Positions 43,068-52,391 of a DNA stretch of 64,000 nucleotides are shown piece by piece. The first letter of the stretch is position 1. The number at the start of each line of letters is the position of its first letter. The notes beneath the pieces are model-generated. The model saw only the letters and a program-made list of their open reading frames with translations, ran no database searches and was not told the DNA's origin. Both the position numbers and the translations under genes were made by a program. This stretch comes from CAVRJC01 sp964505725 (GTDB lineage Bacteria > Actinomycetota > Acidimicrobiia > IMCC26256 > DASPTH01): contig CAZDJK010000048.1 of NCBI GenBank assembly GCA_964505725.1, forward strand, positions 6,013 to 70,012, given 5' to 3'.

Positions 43068-43231
43068 CGGTACTCGGAGGCTCGTTCAATCCCTGCACGC
43101 TCCTCGAACGGCGCCAAAGGCTACCGGTTCGCGCCACGTTGCCGCGTCGCCGCGCCGCGCGCGCTCCTCGCACGTTCCCACCGTGCTTGGTTGTCAAGGT
43201 GCGGGTGTGTCGGTGCCCGTGCGCGTCCGCC

Positions 43232-43498
43232 TCACGGCCCGGCACGAGGGTCGGACCCGCGCCACTCGGTGACCGGAACGAGCTGCAGGCCGTGGGGGAG
43301 GTTGGGATTGCCCGCGAGCATCCACGGGCCCTGGGGTGCCAGACGGCGATGGCAACGCGAGCACACCGCGGCGAGGTTGGCGAGGTCGTTGCCGCCGCCC
43401 CGGGTCACTGTGAGCTCCTCCACCCGCAACCGGCGTTGCTCGCGAACGAGCTCGTCACGGCGCCGCAGCTCGTCGAGATGCTCGTTCACTTCGAACAT
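43232..43498 (-). CDS. Small degenerate HNH-nuclease-like protein
   Basis: 88 residues from ATG 43498 (TTG 43510 also possible). RVEELTVTRGGGNDLANLAAVCSRCHRRLAPQGPW lines up with the HNH core of the 13E12/DUF222-type nucleases (VDHIVP..GG..NL..LC..CHR), but the first catalytic His is replaced by Glu and the upstream CXXC zinc pair is missing. The body of the usual 400-residue protein is absent. Looks like a fragment of a larger HNH gene that has lost activity. It lies next to another damaged gene. Confidence 0.6.
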   Translation of the reverse strand: MFEVNEHLDELRRRDELVREQRRLRVEELTVTRGGGNDLANLAAVCSRCHRRLAPQGPWMLAGNPNLPHGLQLVPVTEWRGSDPRAGP

Positions 43499-43541
43499 GC
43501 CTTCATCCAATCATGGTGGTACGACATTCATCCCGCGTCGG

Positions 43542-44346
43542 CTACAAGGTTCGGCGACGAGGCAGCGGAGCGTCGAGCGCGCGGTGGAGCATGGAGACAA
43601 GATCGTGCGCATCCGGAACGTTGAGTGCGTGGTAGGTCGCGTCCTCCTCGTGCTCTCCGAAGCCGACGAGCACCTTCGCACGACCGCTGTCGAGCAGGAT
43701 CCCTTTGAGTGCCTTGACCGCCTTCGCGGGCTCCGCGCGCACGTGGACCTTCGCGACATCGCCGTCGACCTCCACCGACCACGTACACCGATGACGGGCG
43801 ACTTCGAGCATGTGGTCGCGCCGGATGACGAGGTGGGCGGAAACGCGAGTGCAGAAGCGAGGGTTCGCCGAGCGCGATCGGTTGACCCCACGAGGGGCGT
43901 TCAACCCGCTCGACCAGCAGCCCGGCAGCGCTCCGCAACGCCAGGCCCCGTTCGGCACAGTCGCCCACGCCGAACCAGTCCCACAGCAGGCGGGCGGGGA
44001 GGCGCCCGCCACGACCGAACTCACCGTTCGCCCGACCCGCGAGCCACACGAGCGCCGCGGCACACCGCTCGACGTTCGGACTCCGCTGCAGCGGCCGCGG
44101 GTCGCGCGCCGCGACCCGGGCGAGGATGCGCCGGGTGACGGTACGAAGTTCACTGTCGAGAATGAGATCACAACACGGGTCGGTGCGTTCCAGCACAGAT
44201 GTCACAAAGGGGGCGTCGCGCACGTCGACCGCGGACCAGTCGAACGGCTCGTCGGGGAGGCGCAGGCTGTCGAGGCTCCAGAGGGCCTCCGCGTCGCCGA
44301 CCAGCTCGATCAGGTCGGTGAAGAGGTCAGTTTGACGGCGGGCCAA
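43542..44346 (-). pseudogene. Frameshifted hypothetical gene
   Basis: Two frames share one protein. Upstream, from about TTG 44346, reads RRQTDLFTDLIELVGDAEALWSLDSLRLPDEPFDW...LLWDWFGVGDCAERGLALRSAAGLLVERV as normal protein, then turns into arginine-rich text after SLLHSR near 43845. From there the other frame is protein-like: VSAHLVIRRDHMLEVARHRCTWSVEVDGDVAKVHVRAEP...ALNVPDAHDLVSMLHRALDAPL, ending at 43542. One base insertion near 43845 explains it. Intact length would be about 268 residues. No domain recognised. A separate downstream gene starting at ATG 43811 (89 residues) is an alternative reading. True mutation or sequencing error cannot be told apart. Confidence 0.55.
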
Positions 44347-44430
44347 GTCGTCGATCCCGCCTGTGGCGGGGTCACAAGATCGATGCGTGGCGGCAGGGTC
44401 GCGCGAGCATGTGACATCAACGACCGGGTC

Positions 44431-45021
44431 GTGACTCCCGAGCTCCGGACCGAGCGGCTGGTCCTCCGTGCGTGGCGGACGGAGGACCGCGAGTCGTTCG
44501 CGGCGCTGAACGCCGATCCGGTGGTGATGGAGTACTACCCGTCGACGTTGACGCGCGCCGAGAGCGACGCCTTCGTCGAGCGCATCGAGGCCGGGTTCGC
44601 CCGCCGCGGATGGGGCCTGTGGGCGGTCGAGGTCGCGGGCGGAGCGGCATTCATCGGCTACGTGGGCTTCGCGTACGCCGACTTCCCGGCGGCGTTCACT
44701 CCTGCGGTGGAGATCGGCTGGCGGCTCGCGGCCGGGTACTGGGGCCGGGGCCACGCGACCGAGGCCGCGCGCGCCGCGGTCACGTTCGGGTTCGACCAGC
44801 TCGGCTTCGCCGACATCGTCTCGTTCACCTCGCAGCTCAACCTGCGATCGCAGCGCGTGATGCAGAAGCTCGGGATGACGCGCGATCCGCGCGACGACTT
44901 CGACCATCCCGGCGTGCCGGAGGGCCACCACCTCAGGCGTCACGTGCTCTACCGGCTCGCGGCACCCGCCGCCGAGGACGTCAGTGGAAGTCGCGGGACC
45001 TCAACCGGTCGTCGAGGCTGA
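44431..45021 (+). CDS. GNAT-family N-acetyltransferase (RimJ/RimL type)
   Basis: 196 residues from GTG 44431. PELRTERLVLRAWRTEDRESFAALNADPVVMEYYP, the acetyl-CoA-binding stretch EIGWRLAAGYWGRGHATEAARAAVTFGF, and FTSQLNLRSQRVMQKLGM are those of GNAT enzymes acting on ribosomal proteins or small molecules. The acyl-CoA loop is not the classic QXXGXG/A, but YWGRGHAT fits the RimJ/RimL group. Its 3' end overlaps the end of the convergent dnaE2 gene by 41 bp. Substrate unknown. Confidence 0.88.
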   Translation: MTPELRTERLVLRAWRTEDRESFAALNADPVVMEYYPSTLTRAESDAFVERIEAGFARRGWGLWAVEVAGGAAFIGYVGFAYADFPAAFTPAVEIGWRLAAGYWGRGHATEAARAAVTFGFDQLGFADIVSFTSQLNLRSQRVMQKLGMTRDPRDDFDHPGVPEGHHLRRHVLYRLAAPAAEDVSGSRGTSTGRRG

Positions 45022-48000
45022 GCGGCAGCGCCACGATCCGCTGCGCGAGCACGTTGACCACACCCTGGTAGCGCTCGAGCACACCGCGGATCTCGAGCGC
45101 CGGTGCGGTGCGCGCGGCTTTGCGGTAGCGCTTCCAGACGTCGGGCGTGCAGATCACGTTCACGAGGCCGGTCTCGTCCTCGAGGTTCACGAACACGATG
45201 CCCTTGGCGGTCTCCGGCTGCTGGCGGTGGGTGACCACGCCGGCGATGTCCACGACCGAGCGGTCGGGCAGCTCGCGGAGGTCCCCTGCCGTCACCACAC
45301 CGCGGGCGGCGAGCTCCTCGCGCACCAGCTCGGTGGGGTGACGGGCCGCCGACATGCCCGTGGCCCACAGGTCGGCGGCCACCTCCTCCACCTCGGTCAT
45401 ACCCGGCAGCGGCGGTGCGTCCAGGCCGACGACCACGCCGGGGAGCTTGTCGGCGCGGGCATCGCGCAGCGCGCCGGCCGCCCACAGCGCGCTGCGGCGG
45501 GTGACGCCGAAGCAGTCGAACGCACCCGCGGTGGCGAGCGCCTCCAGCGCGTCGATGGGCGCGCCGGTGCGGCGGGTGAAGTCGTCGAGATCGGTGAAGG
45601 AGCGCTCGGCGCGCTCCTCGTCGATCCGGTCGAGGAGCTGGTCGGAGAGGCCGCGCACGTAGCGCAACCCGGTCCGCACCGCGTGGGCCGACGGGTCGGC
45701 GTGCCACCCCGGCCGGGGCCGCCCGATCGGCCCCGCCGCCGTCGTGCGCGGCTCGAGCGTGCAGTCGCGACGCGACGCGAGCACGCACGGACCGAGCACC
45801 TCGACCCCGTGACGGATGGCGTCGCGCACGATCGTGTGCGGTGAGTAGAAGCCCATCGGCTGCGCGTTGAGCAGCGCGCAGGCGAACTCAGCCGGGTAGT
45901 GCAGCTTGATCCACGAGCTCGAGTACACGAGGTAGGCGAAGCTCACCGAGTGGCTCTCGGGGAAGCCGAAGTCGGCGAACGCCTCGAGCTTGTGCGCGAT
46001 GTCGTCGGCGACCGCGCCGGTGATGCCGCGCTCGGCCATGCCCGTCATCAACCGCTCGCGCATCGCGGCCATGCGCGCCCGTGACCGCTTCGAGCCCATT
46101 GCCTGGCGGAGCTGGTCCGACTCGCCGGGGGTGAACCCCGCGACGTCGATCGCCATCTGCATGAGCTGCTCCTGGAACAGCGGCACGCCGAGGGTCTTCG
46201 CGAGGCATTCCTGCAGCAGCGGGTGCGGGTAGGTCACCTGCTCCTGACCGTTGCGACGACGCAGGTAGGGATGCACCGACCCGCCCTGGATGGGTCCGGG
46301 ACGGATGAGCGCCACCTCGATCACGAGGTCGTAGAAGCACTCCGGGCGGAGGCGCGGCAGCGTGGCCATCTGCGCGCGGCTCTCCACCTGGAACACGCCG
46401 ACGGTGTCGGCCGCGCCCAGCAGCTCGTACACCTCGGGTTCCTGGGGGATGGTCGCGAGGTCGACGTCGACGCCCTCGTGCTCGCGTACGAGATCGACGG
46501 CGAGGTGCAGCATGGTGAGCATCCCGAGACCGAGCAGATCGAACTTCACCAGGCCTGCGGCCGCGCAGTCGTCCTTGTCCCACTGGAGCACGGAACGGTT
46601 CTCCATCCGCGCCCACTCGACCGGGCAGCACTCCACCAGGGGGCGGTCGGCCAGCACCATGCCGCCCGAATGGATCCCGAGGTGACGGGGGAAGTCGAGC
46701 ACCTGCTCGGCGAGGTCGAGCGCGAGCGGCGGCACCGCGGGCGCGTCGCGGTCGCCGGCGGTCAGCGTGGCGAACGAGCCGCTCGTGCGGCCCCAGCGGT
46801 CGACCCACTTGGTGAGCGCATCGGCGTGCCCGGGCGACAACCCGGTGACCTTGGCCATCTCGCGCAGCGCCGACCGCGCACGGTAGGTGATCACGTTGGC
46901 CACCTGCGCGGCGCGCTCGCGCCCGTACTTCTCGTAGACGTGCTGGATCACCTCCTCGCGCCGCTGGTGCTCGATGTCGAGGTCGATGTCGGGTGGGCCG
47001 TCACGCTCGAGGGAGAGGAACCGCTCGAACAGCAGCCCGAGCTCCACCGCGTCGGCCTTGGTGACGCCGAGCGCGTAGCAGACCGCGCTGTTGGCGGCGC
47101 TCCCCCGACCCTGGCAGTAGATGTCGTGCACGCGGCAGAACTCGACGATCTCCACCAGCACGAGGAAGTAACCGGGGAAGTTGAGCTGCTCGATCACGTC
47201 GAGCTCGTGCGCGATCTGGCGCATCGCCTGCTCGTGGCACTTGTGGGTCGACGGGTACCGCAGCGCGGCACCGCGCGTCGTGAGGTCGCGCAGCCATGTC
47301 ATCTCGGTGTGCCCCGGTGGCACGTCGTGGTCGGGGAGATCGGGAGCGGCCACGCGCAGGTCGAAGGCGCACGCGCCCGCCACGTCGACGGTGCGCTCGA
47401 CCGCGCCCGGCCAGCGCGCGAAGCGCCTCGCCTGCTCCCCCGCGCTGCGGAGGTGCGCGAGCGGTGATGCGGGGAGCCAGCCGTCGATCTCGTCGAGCGA
47501 GCGGCGGGCGCGGATGGCGGCGAGCGCGGTGGCGAGCGGGCGCTGTGCGGGTGTGGCGTAGTGCACGTTGTTGGTGGCCACCACCTCCACGCCCGCGCTC
47601 ATGGCGACGCGCGCCAGCGCGTCGTTGCGGTGGCGGTCGAGCGGATCGCCGTGGTCCCACAGCTCCACCAGCACGCGATCACGGCCGAAGCCGGCGACCA
47701 GCCCGTCGAGCGCGCGCCGCGCCGCGGCCGGGCCGTCGCGCACGAGGGCCGACGGCACCGTGCCCTTGCGGCACCCGGTGAGCACGAACCAGGAGTCGTT
47801 GGCCCGGCTCGCCCGTGGGTGCACGTGCACGGGGGCGCGGGCGGCATCGGCGAGCGCCGCGAGCGTGGTGCGGGGCGCGCCCTTCTCCCCCGCCAGCTGC
47901 ACCTGGCTGATCGCCCGGGCAAGGCGCGCATACCCGACGGGACCCTCGGCCAGGATCAGGAGGTGCTCCCCCTCCGGGTCGGGCTCCCCGTTGGCGGGAC

Positions 48001-48229
48001 GGGTGATGCCGAGCGTGAGCTCGGCACCGAAGACAGTGGGGAGGCCGGCGGGGCGGGCGGCGAGCGCGAACCGCACCACTCCATAGAGGCCGTCGTGGTC
48101 GGTGACCGCGAGCGCGGCCAGGCCCAGCCGGGCCGCCTCGGCGGCCAGCTCCTCCGGATGGCTGGCGCCGTCGAGGAAGGAGAAATTGGTGTGGCAGTGC
48201 AGCTCGGCGTAGGCGCCCGGGCCCGGCAT
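44981..48229 (-). CDS. dnaE2: Error-prone DNA polymerase III alpha subunit (DnaE2)
   Basis: C-family polymerase of translesion synthesis and SOS mutagenesis. 1082 residues from ATG 48229. PHP domain at the start (YAELHCHTNFSFLDGASHPEELA, AVTDHDGLYGVVRF), active-site acids in GPPDIDLDIEHQRREEV, IYCQGRGSAANSAVCYALGVT, and the C-terminal OB fold (VDIAGVVTHRQQPETAKGIVFVNLEDETGLVNVI). Length and ending match DnaE2 and are shorter than replicative DnaE1. A perfect SOS box lies 14-27 bp upstream of the start. With imuA' and imuB 4 kb away under a similar box it forms the actinobacterial mutasome. Confidence 0.95.
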   Translation of the reverse strand: MPGPGAYAELHCHTNFSFLDGASHPEELAAEAARLGLAALAVTDHDGLYGVVRFALAARPAGLPTVFGAELTLGITRPANGEPDPEGEHLLILAEGPVGYARLARAISQVQLAGEKGAPRTTLAALADAARAPVHVHPRASRANDSWFVLTGCRKGTVPSALVRDGPAAARRALDGLVAGFGRDRVLVELWDHGDPLDRHRNDALARVAMSAGVEVVATNNVHYATPAQRPLATALAAIRARRSLDEIDGWLPASPLAHLRSAGEQARRFARWPGAVERTVDVAGACAFDLRVAAPDLPDHDVPPGHTEMTWLRDLTTRGAALRYPSTHKCHEQAMRQIAHELDVIEQLNFPGYFLVLVEIVEFCRVHDIYCQGRGSAANSAVCYALGVTKADAVELGLLFERFLSLERDGPPDIDLDIEHQRREEVIQHVYEKYGRERAAQVANVITYRARSALREMAKVTGLSPGHADALTKWVDRWGRTSGSFATLTAGDRDAPAVPPLALDLAEQVLDFPRHLGIHSGGMVLADRPLVECCPVEWARMENRSVLQWDKDDCAAAGLVKFDLLGLGMLTMLHLAVDLVREHEGVDVDLATIPQEPEVYELLGAADTVGVFQVESRAQMATLPRLRPECFYDLVIEVALIRPGPIQGGSVHPYLRRRNGQEQVTYPHPLLQECLAKTLGVPLFQEQLMQMAIDVAGFTPGESDQLRQAMGSKRSRARMAAMRERLMTGMAERGITGAVADDIAHKLEAFADFGFPESHSVSFAYLVYSSSWIKLHYPAEFACALLNAQPMGFYSPHTIVRDAIRHGVEVLGPCVLASRRDCTLEPRTTAAGPIGRPRPGWHADPSAHAVRTGLRYVRGLSDQLLDRIDEERAERSFTDLDDFTRRTGAPIDALEALATAGAFDCFGVTRRSALWAAGALRDARADKLPGVVVGLDAPPLPGMTEVEEVAADLWATGMSAARHPTELVREELAARGVVTAGDLRELPDRSVVDIAGVVTHRQQPETAKGIVFVNLEDETGLVNVICTPDVWKRYRKAARTAPALEIRGVLERYQGVVNVLAQRIVALPLSLDDRLRSRDFH

Positions 48230-48242
48230 GCCCTGACCGTAC

Positions 48243-48256
48243 CGAACACATGTTCG
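48243..48256. promoter_or_regulatory. LexA (SOS) box upstream of dnaE2
   Basis: CGAACACATGTTCG: perfect 5-bp half-sites CGAAC and GTTCG separated by 4 nt, the actinobacterial/Gram-positive LexA operator. Its centre is about 20 bp upstream of the dnaE2 ATG, so LexA would block transcription start directly. Flanking bases (ACCGAAC...GTTCGAT) are shared with the box before imuA'. Confidence 0.88.
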
Positions 48257-48380
48257 ATACTGCAAGACCTCGTCGCCGCGCCGCTCGGGCCGGAGCGACG
48301 AGTCGGCCGGAGCGGTCGAGCCGGTGAGGTCGGCGGGAGCGGTCGGCACACAGGTTCACACGTCTCTACAGTTCCGCCTC

Positions 48381-49844
48381 GTGGACGGCCTCTCGATGGG
48401 TCGGGTGATCACGGTGCTCGCGGAGGCGGAGCCCGACCGGCCCGCGGTGACCGGCTGGGAGCCCGACGGCGGCGTGCGCACCCTCACGCGGGCCGAGCTC
48501 GACACGCGCACGAACCGCATCGCGCGCGAGTGGGCCGACCTCGGCGTCGGCCAAGGCGACTTCGTGAGCATCGCGCTCCCGAACTCGGTGGCATTCGTCG
48601 AGGCGACCGTGGCCACCTGGAAGCTGGGCGCGGTGCCGCAGCCGGTGAGCGCACGCCTCCCCGACCGTGAGCGGCAGGCCATCGTCGAGCTCGCCGATTC
48701 CAGGCTCGTCGTCGGCGCCGATCCCGACGCGCACCCGGGTCGGCGGGTCCTCCCCACGGGCTGGGAGCCCGATCCGTCGACGAGCACGGACGCACTGCCG
48801 GACCGCGTGAGCCCGTCGACCCGCGCGATGACGTCGGGAGGGTCGACCGGGCGGCCCAAGCTCATCGTCAACGGCTCGCCCGGCGTGGTCAGCATCGCGG
48901 TCGCCGGAGCGGCCCAGGTGACGCCCGGCGGGTGCCACGTGGTGCCCGGCCCGCTGTACCACAACGGGCCGTTCGGGCTCTCGATGGGCGGGCTCACCGC
49001 CGGGAACCACCTCGTCGTCTTCCCGCGCTTCGACGCCGAGGCGACCCTGCGCGCGATCGAGGAGCACCGCGGCACGTTCATCTTCGTCGTGCCGACGATG
49101 ATGCTGCGCATCTGGCGGCTCGGCGACGAGGTCCGGTCGCGCTACGACGTGTCGAGCCTCGAGACGGTCTGGCACTTCGCGGCCCCCTGCCCCGACTGGT
49201 TGAAGGCGAGCTGGATCGATTGGCTCGGTGCCGAACGGATCTGGGAGCTCTACGGCGGCACCGAGCTGCAGGCCATGACCGTCATCCGGGGCGACGAGTG
49301 GCTCGCGCACCGAGGTTCGGTCGGGCGTCCGATCATCGGCGAGATGAAGGTGTTCGATCCCGACACCGGGGTCGCGACGGCTCCCGGAGAGGTCGGCGAG
49401 ATCTACATGCGGCGCGACGCCGACGGCACCCCGGCGTACCGGTACATCGGCTCGGATGCCCGCACGCTGCCCGACCACTGGGAGAGCCTGGGCGACATGG
49501 GCTCGATCGACGCCGACGGGTACGTGTACCTCAGCGACCGGCGGGCCGACATGATCCTGGTCGGCGGGGCCAACGTGTACCCGGCGGAGATCGAGGGCGC
49601 GCTGATGGAGCACCCGAGCGTGCTCAGCGCAGCCGTGATCGGGCTGCCCGACGACGATCTCGGCAACCGCGTGCACGCGATCGTGCAGGTGACTGCGCCG
49701 GTCGGCGACGACGAGCTGTCCGCCTTCCTCTCGGAGCGTCTCGTCCGCTACAAGGTCCCGCGTTCGTTCGAGCTCACGAGCGAGCCGGTCCGCGACGATG
49801 CCGGGAAGGTCCGTCGCAGCGCGCTGCGCGCCGATCGCCTCTGA
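48381..49844 (+). CDS. Acyl-CoA synthetase / AMP-dependent ligase
   Basis: 487 residues from GTG 48381 (ATG 48396 also possible). ANL-superfamily motifs: P-loop MTSGGSTGRPKLIV, WELYGGTELQAMT, ESLGDMGSIDADGYVYLSDRRADMILVGGANVYPAEIEGALMEHP, and the C-terminal catalytic Lys (VRRSALRADR, where the family has PRTATGKVLR; here GKVRRSALR). Likely activates a carboxylic acid to acyl-CoA via acyl-AMP; the sequence type resembles bile-acid/steroid or fatty-acid CoA ligases. Substrate unknown. Confidence 0.87.
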   Translation: MDGLSMGRVITVLAEAEPDRPAVTGWEPDGGVRTLTRAELDTRTNRIAREWADLGVGQGDFVSIALPNSVAFVEATVATWKLGAVPQPVSARLPDRERQAIVELADSRLVVGADPDAHPGRRVLPTGWEPDPSTSTDALPDRVSPSTRAMTSGGSTGRPKLIVNGSPGVVSIAVAGAAQVTPGGCHVVPGPLYHNGPFGLSMGGLTAGNHLVVFPRFDAEATLRAIEEHRGTFIFVVPTMMLRIWRLGDEVRSRYDVSSLETVWHFAAPCPDWLKASWIDWLGAERIWELYGGTELQAMTVIRGDEWLAHRGSVGRPIIGEMKVFDPDTGVATAPGEVGEIYMRRDADGTPAYRYIGSDARTLPDHWESLGDMGSIDADGYVYLSDRRADMILVGGANVYPAEIEGALMEHPSVLSAAVIGLPDDDLGNRVHAIVQVTAPVGDDELSAFLSERLVRYKVPRSFELTSEPVRDDAGKVRRSALRADRL

Positions 49845-49851
49845 GGGGGTG

Positions 49852-50259
49852 TCAGGCGCGCGAGGCGTCGTCGAAGCCGTAGAAGTCGGCGATCTCCGAC
49901 TCCGCGCACGACGGGTGCACCCAGATCTCGACGATCTCCTCGCCCGCGAACCTCACCGTCCACGCCGTGTGGTACGTGATCGTGCGACCACCGCGGTTCG
50001 CGCTCACCTGGTTCGTGGTCACCACGATGTCGCCGTGCCCCACGATGCCGACACGCGTCGACAGGAAGGTCTGGTCGGTGCGCTGGAGCAGCTCGGTGTG
50101 CACGGCCAGGAGGCCGCGCGCGCCCTGGAGGTCGCCGAGCGGGACGACGTAGGGCAGGTGGATGGGCGCGTCGTCGCGCAGGGTCCCGCGCGCGGCGTCG
50201 AGATCGTCGTTGGTCAGCGCGAGCATCATCGCCTCGAAGCGATCGACGTTGGTCGGCAT
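49852..50259 (-). CDS. SnoaL/NTF2-like small protein
   Basis: 135 residues from ATG 50259. N-terminal helices (MPTNVDRFEAMMLALTNDDLDAARGTLRDDAPIHLPY), then a curved-sheet pattern (GDIVVTTNQVSANRGGRTITYHTAWTVRFAGEEIVEIWVHP) typical of the SnoaL/NTF2 cone fold. Such proteins act as small isomerases, hydrolases or ligand binders. No catalytic residues can be assigned. Follows the DUF2237 gene by 3 bp, so the two are co-transcribed. Confidence 0.75.
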   Translation of the reverse strand: MPTNVDRFEAMMLALTNDDLDAARGTLRDDAPIHLPYVVPLGDLQGARGLLAVHTELLQRTDQTFLSTRVGIVGHGDIVVTTNQVSANRGGRTITYHTAWTVRFAGEEIVEIWVHPSCAESEIADFYGFDDASRA

Positions 50260-50262
50260 TCG

Positions 50263-50658
50263 TCAGTCTTCCTCGAGCTCGCTGAGGTCACCCGGCACGT
50301 CGACGGCGTGCTCCTGCAGTGCGTCGAGAGGGACGATCTCGAGCGCACGCTCGTGGGTGGACGCGAGCACGACCGGTGCGGCGACACCGTCGCGGTGCGC
50401 GCGCAGCCAATTGATCGCGGTGACGCACCAGCGGTCACCGGGCACGAGCCCGGGGAAGCGGTAGTCGGGTACCGGCGTGCTGAGGTCGTTCCCGATACTG
50501 CGTTGGTGCTCGAGGAACTCGGCGGTGACGACCGCGCAGATGGTGTGGCTCCCGAGATCCTCCGGCCCGGTGTTGCAACACCCGTCCCGGTAGAAGCCGG
50601 TAACGGGATCGGTGCCGCACGGCTCGAGTCGCCCGCCCAGCACGTTGCGTTCGGTCAC
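50263..50658 (-). CDS. DUF2237 family protein
   Basis: 131 residues from GTG 50658. The family wording is clear: RNVLGGRLEPCGTDPVTGFYRDGCCNTGPEDLGSHTICAVVTAEFLEHQRSIGNDLSTPVPDYRFPGLVPGDRWCVTAINWLRAH. Known DUF2237 proteins are small, conserved across bacteria and eukaryotes, with conserved Cys residues and no established function. Located just downstream of the large inverted repeat that separates it from imuB. Confidence 0.85.
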   Translation of the reverse strand: MTERNVLGGRLEPCGTDPVTGFYRDGCCNTGPEDLGSHTICAVVTAEFLEHQRSIGNDLSTPVPDYRFPGLVPGDRWCVTAINWLRAHRDGVAAPVVLASTHERALEIVPLDALQEHAVDVPGDLSELEED

Positions 50659-50682
50659 CCCACCAGTATCGCCGCCCTCTGC

Positions 50683-50729
50683 AACTTGCGTCACTTGAAC
50701 GGATTATTTCCGTTCAAGTGACGCAAGTT
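50683..50729. repeat. Perfect 21-bp inverted repeat with 5-nt loop
   Basis: Arms 50683-50703 and 50709-50729 are exact reverse complements around TTATT. A further copy of the outer 11 bases lies at 50737-50747 (GCAAGTTGCAG), which can also pair with 50679-50689, so two mutually exclusive hairpins are possible. It sits between the imuB stop and the DUF2237 start on the same strand. Less G+C than its surroundings and no U-tract after it. Could be a terminator for imuA'B, a protein-binding site, or a mobile repeat. Confidence 0.85.
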
Positions 50730-50754
50730 GGAGCGAGCAAGTTGCAGGGAGAGG

Positions 50755-52386
50755 TCAGTCGTAGACGGCTTCGACCGCGGCGGTGGTGCCCGACACGGTG
50801 ACGAGGCACGCGATCCCGGTGTCGTCGGCAGCCTCGATGACGACCTGCCAGCGGGCGCCGCGGTAGCGGCGCGCGGTGGCGGTGAAGCGGTCCCACCACC
50901 GGATGTCGTAGAGCCACGGGCCGGACCATTGGACGACGCGCCCTCCTCCCTCCGGCAGGGCGGAGCACCGCAGCACCGCGGGCGCGCCCGACGCATCGCC
51001 CCGCCCCGACACGGTGACGGGATCGCCGTGCGCGTCCTGCAGCTCAGCGGCAACGGGAGGGTCGAGCACCCGGGCGGGGGCGGGGCCGGGCACCGCGCCG
51101 GGCCAGGGCGCGTCCGCCGGCCCGGCGGCCTCTCGCGGCGCGCCCCACGGCACCCACCGGAACCGCTCCGCCGGGCCGCGCCCTCCGGACGGCACCGCGG
51201 TGACGACCGCGTCGGGCCCGAGCATTCCCTGGATCCGGGTGAGGACCCGTGCCGCGCGATCCCCGGCGGCGGCGTCGCCACCCCAGAACCCGAGCTGGCG
51301 ACCGGCCGCGGGCACCACCCGGTCGGGCGAGAGACGCAGCAGGGTGAGACCGCCGGTCACGACGTCGTCCGCGTCGCCCTCGACGCCGTAGCCGGCACGT
51401 TCGGTGAGCCACGCGTCGAGCTGCCAGCGCACGCGGGTGACCAGCGCGGCGGGGGTCAGCCCACCCTCGTGCCGCCAGCACCGGGTGAGCCGCTCCCCGT
51501 GCTCGGTCTCGGCCCCGACCACCACCTGGAGGCAGCTCAAGCCGAGCTCGTCGAGGCGCGCGAGCAACCGGTCGGCGAGCGACTTCGCCGCGAACGCGGC
51601 TTCGTCGACGCGGGACGCGGGTGGGTCGAGCTCGATGGTCTCGACCAGCTCCGGCGGCACCGCGGCGGGTGTCACCGTGACCGCCGACTCGCCGCGCGCC
51701 AGCCGGTGGGCCCGGGCGCCGGCGGCGCCGAACCGACCGAGCACCGCGGCCGGGGGGAGCGCGGCGAAGTCGGCGAGGGTCCGCAGGCCGAGCCGGGTGA
51801 GCAGGCCGACCAGCTCGGGCCCGCCGTTGACGCGCCCCGCGAGCACCCCGACCGACCACGGGCCGAGGAACGCCGCCGAGCCGCCCCGCGGCACCACCAT
51901 CGTCGATGCGCTCGCGCGCGCTGCGAGCGCGGCTGCGAGCTCACCGTCGGCGATCCCGACACGGGCGTCGGGCACACCGGCACCGCGCACCGCGTCGAGC
52001 ACCCGCACCGCGAGCGCGTCATCACCCCCGAAGTACCGCGACGGCCCGCGCGTGGGGAACGAGAGCCGGCCCGGCCGCTCGAGCACGAGACGGGGTACGA
52101 GCTGCTCGACGGCACGGACCACGGGCTCGAACGTGCGGGCGTCGGCGTCGTCGTCGGCCTCGACCACCGCGAGCCCCGCGCAGCGTGCTTCGGCCTCACG
52201 CCGGCGGAGGCCGACCGACACTCCCGCGTCGCGCGCGGCCGCCGAGGCGGCGCGCACGACGAGCCCGCGCTCGCCGCGGTCGACCACGACCAGCGGCACC
52301 GAGCGCAAGCCCGGATCGCGTCGGGTGGCGGTGACGATCGACCAGTCGGGACACCACATGTACGCGGTGCGCTCGGGCGCGTCCAC
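50755..52386 (-). CDS. imuB: ImuB, catalytically inactive Y-family polymerase of the mutasome
   Basis: 543 residues from GTG 52386, 5 nt after imuA'. The Y-family fold is visible (palm opening MWCPDWSIVTATRRDPGLRSVPLVVVDRG, GVSVGLRRREAEARC, thumb LLTRLGLRTLADFAALPPAAVLGRFG), but the catalytic DXD and SXDE acids of DinB are absent. A beta-clamp-binding motif QLGFWG at residues 364-369 corresponds to the QLPLWG known in mycobacterial ImuB. Known role: scaffold linking DnaE2, ImuA' and the clamp during SOS translesion synthesis. The C-terminal part (about 450-543) ends RYRGARWQVVIEAADDTG. Confidence 0.92.
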   Translation of the reverse strand: MDAPERTAYMWCPDWSIVTATRRDPGLRSVPLVVVDRGERGLVVRAASAAARDAGVSVGLRRREAEARCAGLAVVEADDDADARTFEPVVRAVEQLVPRLVLERPGRLSFPTRGPSRYFGGDDALAVRVLDAVRGAGVPDARVGIADGELAAALAARASASTMVVPRGGSAAFLGPWSVGVLAGRVNGGPELVGLLTRLGLRTLADFAALPPAAVLGRFGAAGARAHRLARGESAVTVTPAAVPPELVETIELDPPASRVDEAAFAAKSLADRLLARLDELGLSCLQVVVGAETEHGERLTRCWRHEGGLTPAALVTRVRWQLDAWLTERAGYGVEGDADDVVTGGLTLLRLSPDRVVPAAGRQLGFWGGDAAAGDRAARVLTRIQGMLGPDAVVTAVPSGGRGPAERFRWVPWGAPREAAGPADAPWPGAVPGPAPARVLDPPVAAELQDAHGDPVTVSGRGDASGAPAVLRCSALPEGGGRVVQWSGPWLYDIRWWDRFTATARRYRGARWQVVIEAADDTGIACLVTVSGTTAAVEAVYD

Positions 52387-52391
52387 CGCGC

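Noticed and set aside
48324..48380. Longer N-terminus for the acyl-CoA ligase
   Set aside because: Would extend over the divergent dnaE2 promoter region; the GTG at 48381 or ATG at 48396 gives the normal family start.
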